Positions 1 through 5,479 of a stretch of DNA of 20,922 bases are shown piece by piece. Each line of letters starts with the position of its first letter. Positions within the stretch are counted from its first letter, which is position 1. This stretch comes from a virus. A program made the translations under genes and the position numbers. The stretch spans positions 1-20,922 of the IMG/VR virus record IMGVR_UViG_3300020057_001240; one strand, written 5' to 3'. The notes under the pieces were generated by a model that ran no database searches, was not told the DNA's origin, and worked only from the letters and a program-made list of their open reading frames with translations.

Positions 1-12
1 GTGAACGGGTAC
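1..12. repeat. Probable right terminus of a second copy of the small element
   Basis: The first 12 bases, GTGAACGGGTAC, are identical to the last 12 bases of the element ending at 794. They are followed at once by transposase coding sequence (VAIDGKTLRR). The simplest reading is that another copy is inserted at this point of the same transposase gene and its body lies before the window. GTGGCCAT (13-20) would then be its target duplication. Only 12 bases are available. Confidence 0.55.
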
Positions 13-579
13 GTGGCCATCGACGGCAAGACGCTGCGGCGCTCGTTCCGCACCGCAGGCAGCGGTGTCTTCGTACACATGGTCAGTGCTTGGGCTACTC
101 GCAATCGCGTGGTGCTCGGGCAGATCAAGACAGATGAAAAGTCGAACGAGATCACGGCGATTCCAGAACTCCTCGGGCTGCTGAGTCTCAAGGGTTGCAT
201 CGTGACGATTGACGCCATGGGCTGTCAGAAGGACATCGCGACCGCAATTATTGCCGGGGGCGCCGAATACTGTCTTGCGGTCAAGGACAATCAGCCCAAG
301 CTTCGCGCCGATCTCGTCCAGGTGTTCGACGCCGCCCGCACAGACCCGGCCATCCTGGCCACGATGGATTACTTCGAAACGCATGACAAGGGGCATGGTC
401 GAGTCGAAGCGCGCCGCTGCTGGACCACCAGCGCGCTCGACGGGATGTCCCAGGTCGATCAATGGACAGGCCTGCGCAGCATCGCTCTCATCGAAGTCGA
501 CCGGACTGTCGGTGGCAAGACATCGACTGAACAGCGCTACGTCATCAGCTCATGCAAGGGCTTGTCAGCGGCCAAGGCG

Positions 580-587
580 CTTGAAAC
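580..587 (+). repeat. Left target-site duplication of the small element
   Basis: CTTGAAAC sits directly before the left inverted repeat and is repeated exactly at 795-802 directly after the right one. It represents codons of the interrupted transposase (LET). Confidence 0.88.
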
Positions 588-794
588 GTACCTGTTCACG
601 GGTCGGACAGGCAATAGTCATGTCACGCAGCCTGAAACACCACGATTCCAAGCTGTTTTCTGCATGGTTGACGAGCGCCAAGGCCTCCCCGGAAAAGAGC
701 CGACGGGTTCAACCCCGGAGGCCTGTACGCACGAATACTCCTTGAAAACAAGGCTGAAACGCTGGTTCACGGTTCCCGACCCGTGAACGGGTAC
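588..794. mobile_element. 207-bp MITE-like non-autonomous element
   Basis: The element lies inside the transposase gene. Its left end GTACCTGTTCACGGGTCGG (588-606) and right end CCGACCCGTGAACGGGTAC (776-794) are inverted repeats matching at 18 of 19 positions. It is flanked by a perfect 8-bp direct repeat, CTTGAAAC, at 580-587 and 795-802. Excising the element and one repeat restores the transposase reading. The interior has no convincing gene. It contains an 8-bp stem, AGGCCTCC at 681-688 with GGAGGCCT at 717-724. The ends differ from the presumed end of the host IS (1046-1060), so it is probably mobilised by a different transposase, which I cannot name. Confidence 0.9.
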
Positions 795-802
795 CTTGAA
801 AC
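795..802 (+). repeat. Right target-site duplication of the small element
   Basis: This is an exact copy of CTTGAAAC at 580-587. Transposase coding sequence resumes here in the frame that gives LETVRSHWG. Confidence 0.88.
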
Positions 803-1045
803 CGTTCGCTCGCACTGGGGCATCGAGAACCAACTTCATTGGGTCCTCGACGTTGCGTTTCGAGAGGACGACTGCCGCGTGAGAGCCGGCAATGCCGCCG
901 AGAACTTCGCCGTACTACGTCACGCAGCGCTCAACCTGCTCAAGCACGTCAAAGGCACCAAGGTCGGCATCAAGATTCGTCGGCTACGCGCTGGCTGGGA
1001 CAACGATTTCCTCATGCAAGTTCTCGGTGCATCTTGCTAGCGGAA

Positions 1046-1060
1046 GATGCGATCGCCCTG
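1046..1060. repeat. Putative right inverted repeat of the ISAs1-type IS
   Basis: GATGCGATCGCCCTG lies 5 bases after the transposase stop. Its reverse complement begins CAGGGCGATCGCATC, which resembles ISAs1-family termini as I remember them. The left end is not in the window, so pairing cannot be shown. If correct, the IS ends at 1060 and cassette 1 begins just after it. Confidence 0.5.
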
Positions 1061-1180
1061 ACGGCACGCCCGCCTGTACACCTCGAATCTGAACGCGACG
1101 ACGCGTGCATGAACCGACGCGAAGAAATGGCGTGAGCGCCGCGGCCTGACGTTCAAGGCGAACGACGTGCCCGCCACACC

Positions 1181-1208
1181 TTCAATGGGGGTGCGGATCT
1201 GCTAGACT
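1181..1208 (+). promoter_or_regulatory. Weak candidate promoter for cassette 1
   Basis: TTCAAT (1181-1186), a 16-base spacer and TAGACT (1203-1208), the latter preceded by TG at 1200-1201 as in an extended -10. The -35 is poor (3 of 6). Its position matches a better candidate ahead of cassette 2 (5353-5381), and both are followed by GCGGCC and then the start-codon hairpin. Nothing else is evident in 1061-1245. Confidence 0.3.
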
Positions 1209-1245
1209 CCGCTCGTACCTCGCGGCCTCTCCGTCCTCGTCCTCC

Positions 1246-1286
1246 GTCCAAGCCCCGGCCGCTCCTTCTGGAGCCCTCGCTTGGAC
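1246..1286 (+). promoter_or_regulatory. Leader hairpin enclosing the ribosome site and TTG start of the cassette 1 methyltransferase
   Basis: The outer stem is GTCCAAGC (1246-1253) with GCTTGGAC (1279-1286). The inner stem is GCTCC (1261-1265) with GGAGC (1270-1274) around a TTCT loop. The Shine-Dalgarno GGAG (1270-1273) is in the right arm of the inner stem. The TTG start (1281-1283) is in the right arm of the outer stem, 7 bases later. The same architecture occurs at 5426-5479. Folding should limit initiation; a temperature- or protein-responsive switch is inference. Confidence 0.6.
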
Positions 1287-2612
1287 ATCACCCGCGTCCC
1301 TCTCGACGCCCTTCACGCTGACCCCGCGAACGCCCGTCTACACGGCGACCGCAACCTCGACGCCATCCGCGCGTCGCTCGCGACCTTCGGCCAGGTCGAG
1401 CCGCTGGTCGTTCATCACACAACGAAGCGCGTGATCGGCGGCAACGGTCGCCTGACGGCGATGCGCGCGTTGGGCTGGACGCACGCGAACGTGGTCGAAC
1501 TCGATGTGTCCGAGACGCAGGCGACTGCGCTCGGCATCGCGTTGAACCGGACGGCCGAGCTGGCCGAGTGGGACCTCCCGAGCCTCGGGGCGCTCCTGCA
1601 ATCGCTGCCCGACCTCGACGGCGTCGGCTTCAATCCAGACGAACTCCAAGAGGTGCTCGACTCGCTGCTCGCTGGGCAGGCGATCGGCGTGAACGAGGAC
1701 GACGTGCCGGATCCTCCCGACGAGGCCACGACGCGGACGGGCGACGTGTGGGTGCTCGGGCGGCATCGCTTGCTGTGCGGCGACAGCTCGCTCGCGGCGG
1801 ACGTGGACGTGCTGGTCGCGGGCGCATCGATCCACTTGGTGAACATGGACCCGCCGTACAACGTGAAGGTCGAGCCGCGATCGAACAACGCGATCGCTGC
1901 GGGGCTCTCGTCCTTCCACCACCAGAAGTTCGATCTCGCGCGCCATCCCGAGAAGGCGAAGGCGACGCACGACAAGCTGCGCCCGAAGGATCGACCGCTG
2001 GCGAACGACTTCATCGACGACGCGGAGTTCGATCGCTTGCTCCGCGCGTGGTTCGGCAACGCGTCGCGCGTGTTGTTGCCAGGGCGCGGCTTCTACATCT
2101 GGGGTGGGTACGCGAACCTCGCGAACTACCCGAGCGCGCTGAAGGAGTGCGGTCTCTACTTCAGCCAGACGGTCATCTGGAACAAGCTCCACCCGGTGCT
2201 GACGCGCAAGGACTTCATGGGTGCGTGCGAGCAAGCGTTCTACGGCTGGAAGGAAGGCGCGGCGCACGAGTTCTTCGGCCCGAACAACGCGACCGATCTG
2301 TGGGAGATCAAGAAGCTCCATCACACGAAGTCAGTCCATTTAACCGAAAAACCCGTCGAACTCGCCGCTCGCGCCATCCAGTACTCGTCGCGCCCCGGCG
2401 AGAACGTGCTCGACCTCTTCGGTGGGTCGGGCTCGACGCTCGTCGCGTGCGAGCAGACGGGGCGCAACGCGTACTTGTGCGAACTCGACACGTTGTATTG
2501 CGACGTGATCGTGGATCGCTTCCAAAAGCTGACTGGGCAGATTGCGACGCTCGACGGTCGTTCGTTCGGCGACGTGAAGGAGGAGCGCCGTGGTGAATCA
2601 CCCGCCCGCTGA
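1281..2612 (+). CDS. ParB-like nuclease-domain / DNA methyltransferase fusion (cassette 1)
   Basis: This is a 443-aa two-domain protein. Residues 1 to about 110 are a ParB/Sulfiredoxin-type domain (ANARLHGDRN, FGQVEPLVV, VIGGNGRL). From about 150 it is a DNA methyltransferase with DPPY at 190-193 and the AdoMet-binding DLFGGSGS from residue 378, preceded by TEKP. Catalytic motif before AdoMet motif is the beta-class order, and DPPY suggests adenine-N6 methylation, though cytosine-N4 is possible. Such fusions are common in phages and prophages, where they may protect or mark DNA. The start is TTG with GGAG 7 bases upstream, inside a hairpin. The gene overlaps the next one by 23 bases. The methylase half is nearly identical to the cassette 2 copy. 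No restriction enzyme is adjacent, so it is probably an orphan methylase. The recognition site cannot be inferred. Confidence 0.93.
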   Translation: MDITRVPLDALHADPANARLHGDRNLDAIRASLATFGQVEPLVVHHTTKRVIGGNGRLTAMRALGWTHANVVELDVSETQATALGIALNRTAELAEWDLPSLGALLQSLPDLDGVGFNPDELQEVLDSLLAGQAIGVNEDDVPDPPDEATTRTGDVWVLGRHRLLCGDSSLAADVDVLVAGASIHLVNMDPPYNVKVEPRSNNAIAAGLSSFHHQKFDLARHPEKAKATHDKLRPKDRPLANDFIDDAEFDRLLRAWFGNASRVLLPGRGFYIWGGYANLANYPSALKECGLYFSQTVIWNKLHPVLTRKDFMGACEQAFYGWKEGAAHEFFGPNNATDLWEIKKLHHTKSVHLTEKPVELAARAIQYSSRPGENVLDLFGGSGSTLVACEQTGRNAYLCELDTLYCDVIVDRFQKLTGQIATLDGRSFGDVKEERRGESPAR

Positions 2613-3090
2613 TCGACAAGATCTGTTCCAGTACTACTGCTCCCTCGGCGACACGCGCAGCTACCAGAGGGTCGCGGATCACTACGGAGTTCAGAAGAAC
2701 ACGATCACGCGCATCGCGATCGACTACGAGTGGCTCGCGCGCCTCAAGATGATCGAGGCCGAGGCCCGCCGCGAAGCCGACAAGAAGATCACGGACATGC
2801 GCGCCGAGGCGTACGAGCGACATCTCAAGCTCGCCAAGTTCGTGCAGGGCAAGGCCGTCCAAGGGCTTCAGTCGCACACGTTCGACTCCGCGCGGGATGC
2901 CTCGCGCGCACTCGTCGATGGCGTGAAGCTGGAGCGCACGGTGCTGGGCGAGAGCACCGAAAACCGCACCGTATCCGTCCAGGCCCTCACACGACGCGAA
3001 GTGGAGACGTTCGTGACGGGCTCGTTGTTCCCCGACGGGGATCTCGCCGCCGAGGAAGATCTGACCGATGACCTCGACGAAGCGACCTGA
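2590..3090 (+). CDS. Small-terminase-like HTH protein (cassette 1)
   Basis: This 166-aa protein begins with a helix-turn-helix-like segment (SYQRVADHYGVQKNTITRIA, about residues 22-41). A long charged helical region follows (KMIEAEARREADKKI), then an acidic C-terminus (AAEEDLTDDLDEAT). That layout, and its place directly before a terminase ATPase, fit a phage small terminase subunit, which binds DNA and recruits the large subunit for packaging. A strong purine-rich site, GAAGGAGGAG, lies just upstream. GTG codons at 2590 and 2593 are both possible starts. It overlaps the methyltransferase by 23 bases and the ATPase by 23 bases, implying translational coupling. It is only distantly similar to the equivalent protein of cassette 2. 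The role rests on context and helical pattern. Confidence 0.68.
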   Translation: MVNHPPADRQDLFQYYCSLGDTRSYQRVADHYGVQKNTITRIAIDYEWLARLKMIEAEARREADKKITDMRAEAYERHLKLAKFVQGKAVQGLQSHTFDSARDASRALVDGVKLERTVLGESTENRTVSVQALTRREVETFVTGSLFPDGDLAAEEDLTDDLDEAT

Positions 3091-4003
3091 ACTCGGCTTG
3101 CGCAAGCTCGCGCTGTTCCAGCACCTCGGCTACGTGCCACACGAGACGCAGCTCGTCGTCCACGAGTCACGATCGAAGCGACGCGTGGTTGCGTGCGGTA
3201 CGCGGTGGGGGAAGAGCGTCCTCGCTGCGCACGAAACGATCGCCGAGCTGCTCTATCCGCGCGAACGAGCGATGATCTGGCTCGTCGCGCCGACGTACGA
3301 GCTGACCAAGCGCATCGCGGAGCGGGTGGTCATGACGCTCCAGACCCACCTGCCGCACCGCGTCGTGAAGCTCGACGCGAAGGATCGATCGATCACGATT
3401 GCGAACCTCGGGGGCGGGGAGACGGTGCTGCGCGCGCGGTCCGCCGATCGACCGGTGGGGTTGCTCGGCGATTCGGCGGACGCGCTGATCGTTGACGAGT
3501 CGGCGCAGATCCACGAGCGCGTCTGGACGGAGCACCTCGCGCCTCGACTGATCGACTGCGATGGCTCCGCGCTGCTGCTCAGCACGCCCGATGGTGGCGG
3601 GTGGTTCTACGACGAGTTCAAGCGCGCCAAGACGGACCCGGTCTACGCGGCGTGGTCGTTCCCCACGTCCGCGAACCCGAGGATCGACCAGGAGTTGATC
3701 GAGGCCGAGCGCAAGCGACTTCCGGCGGATGTGTTTCGCGCGCAGTACCTGGCCGAGTTCGTGGGCGTGCCGATCATCCCGTGCGACGTTTGCCACGGGC
3801 CCAAGCGCGGCAACCGTACGCTCGTTCTTTTCGAGGGCCTGGACGACCTTGGCACGTGCCCTGCATGCGAGCGGCCCGTGGATGCCGACGGGGAGACGAT
3901 CGTCCCGCTGAACCGCGACGGCACGGAAGGCGAGCCGCGCATCATCCGGATCATCGGGTCGCCGGACGAACCGCCCGAGATGCCGGGGAATCCTGCTTCC
4001 TGA
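3068..4003 (+). CDS. Terminase-like ATPase without nuclease domain, with four-cysteine tail (cassette 1)
   Basis: This 311-aa protein matches the ATPase half of phage large terminase. Walker A is GTRWGKS at 44-50, Walker B is LIVDES with D143 and E144, and the coupling-type block is LLLSTPDG. It parallels the cassette 2 enzyme up to about residue 230 (VFRAQYLAEF), where that protein enters its RNase H-like nuclease. Here a different tail begins, with CDVC (239-242) and CPAC (264-267) able to bind zinc, then a proline-rich end. It could translocate DNA but should not cut it. It might work with a nuclease elsewhere, compete with the full enzyme, or have another DNA-remodelling role. The ATG start overlaps the previous gene by 23 bases. 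The stop at 4003 is natural, with no sign of a frameshift into a lost nuclease. Confidence 0.83.
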   Translation: MTSTKRPELGLRKLALFQHLGYVPHETQLVVHESRSKRRVVACGTRWGKSVLAAHETIAELLYPRERAMIWLVAPTYELTKRIAERVVMTLQTHLPHRVVKLDAKDRSITIANLGGGETVLRARSADRPVGLLGDSADALIVDESAQIHERVWTEHLAPRLIDCDGSALLLSTPDGGGWFYDEFKRAKTDPVYAAWSFPTSANPRIDQELIEAERKRLPADVFRAQYLAEFVGVPIIPCDVCHGPKRGNRTLVLFEGLDDLGTCPACERPVDADGETIVPLNRDGTEGEPRIIRIIGSPDEPPEMPGNPAS

Positions 4004-4060
4004 GTGGGCCGAGATGAGCCTGCATGGGGGTCCGTCCACGTTCCCCGTCCAAGGTTCCCC

Positions 4061-4930
4061 ATGCGTCTCTCGGAAGCTCTCTGCCAGTACCTCGTCCAAC
4101 TCGAAGCCGATGGACGCAGTCCGCACTCCATCGCGCAGGCGCGTCGCCACGGCCGCTTGATCGTTGCTGCGCTCGCCGACCCACCGGTCGATCGGATCAA
4201 GTCGGAGGACATCGCGCGCGTCTTCGTGTCGCCGACCGTGAAGAACACCTTCGATGGCCGACCACGGCGGGCGTCGAGCGCGAACGCGCTGAGGTCGAGC
4301 GCGAGGTCGCTGTTCGCCTTCCTCGCGAACGCGCGGCTTGCGCCGACGAACCCGGCAAGGCTCCTGCGACGCGCACGAGTTGCGCCGACGCGGCCACGTG
4401 CGATCTCGGAGTCGGACATCGAGGTCCTGCTGCGCGCACTCGACGGGGCGCGTACGCCGGTCGAGCTGCGCGACCGCGCATTGATCCTGACGCTCCTGCG
4501 CGCGGGGACGCGCATCGGCTCCGCGGTGGGCCTCGACGTCGAGGACCTCGACCTGGACGCGGGAGAGGCGCGCTTGCGTCGCCTGAAGAACGGCGGCGAG
4601 GACGTCATCCAATTGATGCCCGACCTCGTCGCCGTGCTGAAGCCGTACGTCGGCGTACGGACCAGCGGGCCGCTCTTCCCGACCGAGGCCGGCGGGAGGC
4701 TGACGACGCGCCAAGCCGCCCGTCGCCTGGCGGAGTGGTGCGACCGGGCGGGCCTCGCGAAGCGCGCCTCGCCCCACCAGTTCCGCCACGCGTTCGCCGA
4801 GCGCGCCTACGAGGCCTGCGGCGACGTGCTGCTCGTCGCGGCGGCGCTGACGCACAAGACGCCGGCCTCGACCATGCGCTACGTGCGGCCTTCGGCGTCG
4901 CGGATCCGGGCGGCGCTCGCTGCCGGGTGA
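4061..4930 (+). CDS. Tyrosine recombinase (XerC/D-like size)
   Basis: This 289-aa site-specific recombinase has an N-terminal core-binding region (LSEALCQYLVQLEADG, SPHSIAQARRHG) and a C-terminal catalytic domain. The catalytic residues are visible: R151 in AGTRIG, H239 and R242 in HQFRHAF, H265 in LTHKT and the nucleophile Y274 in MRYVRP. The size and lack of an arm-binding domain resemble Xer or integron-type enzymes rather than the 439-aa integrase at 14312. I chose ATG 4061 because family similarity begins with MRLSEALCQYL; an in-frame GTG at 4004 would add 19 unsupported residues. Two GTTCCCC heptamers (4040-4046, 4054-4060) abut the start. A strong hairpin and a cluster of the same heptamer follow the gene, so its own sites may flank it. 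Confidence 0.92.
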   Translation: MRLSEALCQYLVQLEADGRSPHSIAQARRHGRLIVAALADPPVDRIKSEDIARVFVSPTVKNTFDGRPRRASSANALRSSARSLFAFLANARLAPTNPARLLRRARVAPTRPRAISESDIEVLLRALDGARTPVELRDRALILTLLRAGTRIGSAVGLDVEDLDLDAGEARLRRLKNGGEDVIQLMPDLVAVLKPYVGVRTSGPLFPTEAGGRLTTRQAARRLAEWCDRAGLAKRASPHQFRHAFAERAYEACGDVLLVAAALTHKTPASTMRYVRPSASRIRAALAAG

Positions 4931-4937
4931 CCTGTCA

Positions 4938-4976
4938 CCGGGGAGCTGGCATTCCGCCTCGAATGCGACTCCCCGG
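4938..4976 (+). terminator. Hairpin just after the recombinase gene
   Basis: The outer stem is CCGGGGAG (4938-4945) with CTCCCCGG (4969-4976). The inner stem is GCATTC (4949-4954) with GAATGC (4961-4966) around a 6-base loop. It starts 7 bases after the stop codon. There is no T-tract, so it may be a weak or factor-assisted terminator, an mRNA-end stabiliser, or a recombination-related structure. Confidence 0.5.
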
Positions 4977-5035
4977 CCCTGACTAGCCCGCTGGCCGATC
5001 CAGCGCCCCATTCTGAAGGGAATCGGACCCTCGAA

Positions 5036-5301
5036 GTTCCCCGCTGGGTCCCCGTTGGCGCGAAGAACCGACCGCCAGAATGGCCGAATGAGCCTCCAAG
5101 TGCCCCAAAACGGTCCCCTTTGGTTCCCCGTAGGTACACCGGAATCGGCCCATTTGAACTGAGCGCAACTGGTGAAAGCGGCCCTGGCGCTATCTAGAAG
5201 GCCGGAAACTGCCATTTTGTCGGGGAACTTTGCTTCGCGAGTGCTGCTTCTTGGGGAACTTCCCTTTGGTGAGTTCCCCATTGGTACACCAGGCGTTCCC
5301 C
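5036..5301. repeat. Cluster of six GTTCCCC heptamers in the intergenic region 4931-5474
   Basis: GTTCCCC occurs at 5036, 5123, 5273 and 5295 on the plus strand and as GGGGAAC at 5222 and 5253. Two more copies lie at 4040 and 4054 beside the recombinase start. At 5123 and 5273 the match extends to an 18-base direct repeat, GTTCCCCGTAGGTACACC versus GTTCCCCATTGGTACACC (16 of 18). Few copies exist elsewhere in the window (I found three, near 3028, 3658 and 10377). I see no gene in this interval. The pattern resembles multiple binding sites for a recombinase or other DNA-binding protein. Confidence 0.6.
5252..5280. repeat. Inverted repeat, candidate recombinase core site
   Basis: TGGGGAACT (5252-5260) and AGTTCCCCA (5272-5280) are perfect 9-bp inverted arms around an 11-base spacer. 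Arms of about this size around a short spacer are typical of tyrosine-recombinase crossover sites, and a tyrosine recombinase is encoded 0.3 kb upstream. Function is inference. Confidence 0.4.
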
Positions 5302-5352
5302 GCGATTAGACGCCTTCAGGAGTCTCTTTTGAGCACTTTGGGTGCCTCGCCA

Positions 5353-5381
5353 TTGAGGTGATGCACGCGACTTGCTATCTC
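5353..5381 (+). promoter_or_regulatory. Candidate promoter for cassette 2
   Basis: TTGAGG (5353-5358), a 17-base spacer and TATCTC (5376-5381), with TG at 5373-5374 as in an extended -10. It lies about 45 bases before the start-codon hairpin and is the best sigma-70-like match in this interval. The -10 hexamer itself matches only 3 of 6. Confidence 0.4.
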
Positions 5382-5425
5382 GGACGAACAACTCAACCCG
5401 CGGCCGAAGCCCTCTAAGTCTTCAT

Positions 5426-5479
5426 TCCAAGTCCGGCCGCTCCCACCGATCCCCAGGGATCACGGAGCTTCGACTTGGA
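5426..5479 (+). promoter_or_regulatory. Leader hairpin enclosing the ribosome site and TTG start of the cassette 2 methyltransferase
   Basis: The outer stem is TCCAAGTC (5426-5433) with GACTTGGA (5472-5479). The middle stem is GCTCC (5439-5443) with GGAGC (5464-5468). An extra apical stem is GATCC (5448-5452) with GGATC (5457-5461). The Shine-Dalgarno GGAG (5464-5467) and the TTG start (5475-5477) are both paired, spaced 7 bases as in cassette 1. Relative to cassette 1, the pair C1253-G1279 becomes T5432-A5473, a compensatory change. Confidence 0.6.

Larger units (their letters stand above)
1..1040 (+). pseudogene. ISAs1-family transposase, 5' end outside window, interrupted by a small inserted element
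   Basis: This is a DDE transposase of the ISAs1 type. The first half reads VAIDGKTLRR, then VTIDAMGCQKDIA and YCLAVKDNQPK, which are the catalytic-core blocks of the family. Reading stops matching after AKALET at about 587. The match resumes at 795 as LETVRSHWGIENQLHW, continues through the REDDCRVR and AAENFAVLRH blocks, and ends naturally at the TAG at 1038-1040. The two halves are separated by a 207-bp insertion plus its 8-bp duplication (215 bases net). That puts them in different frames, so no full protein can be made. Removing the insertion restores the continuous phrase AKALETVRSHWGIEN. The N-terminus lies outside the window and may be interrupted by a second copy of the same element (see 1-12). 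Family assignment is strong; inactivity is directly visible. Confidence 0.92.

Noticed and set aside
700-716. GGGTTCAACCCC resembling a tRNA T-arm inside the small element
   Set aside because: The stem does not pair properly around the T-loop and no acceptor or anticodon arm is present.
1338-2324. Minus-strand open frame, with a similar one at 5460-6560
   Set aside because: Both are antisense shadows of the paired methyltransferases. They resemble each other only because the sense genes do.
3167-5281. Long open frame on the minus strand (704 codons)
   Set aside because: It is antisense to two well-supported genes, is Arg-rich and low-complexity, and runs through the repeat cluster. It is typical of a shadow frame in GC-rich DNA.
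4931-5474. Integron-type attC or CRISPR array
   Set aside because: The repeats are short, irregularly spaced and on both strands. There are no attC core sites, no regular spacers and no cas genes.
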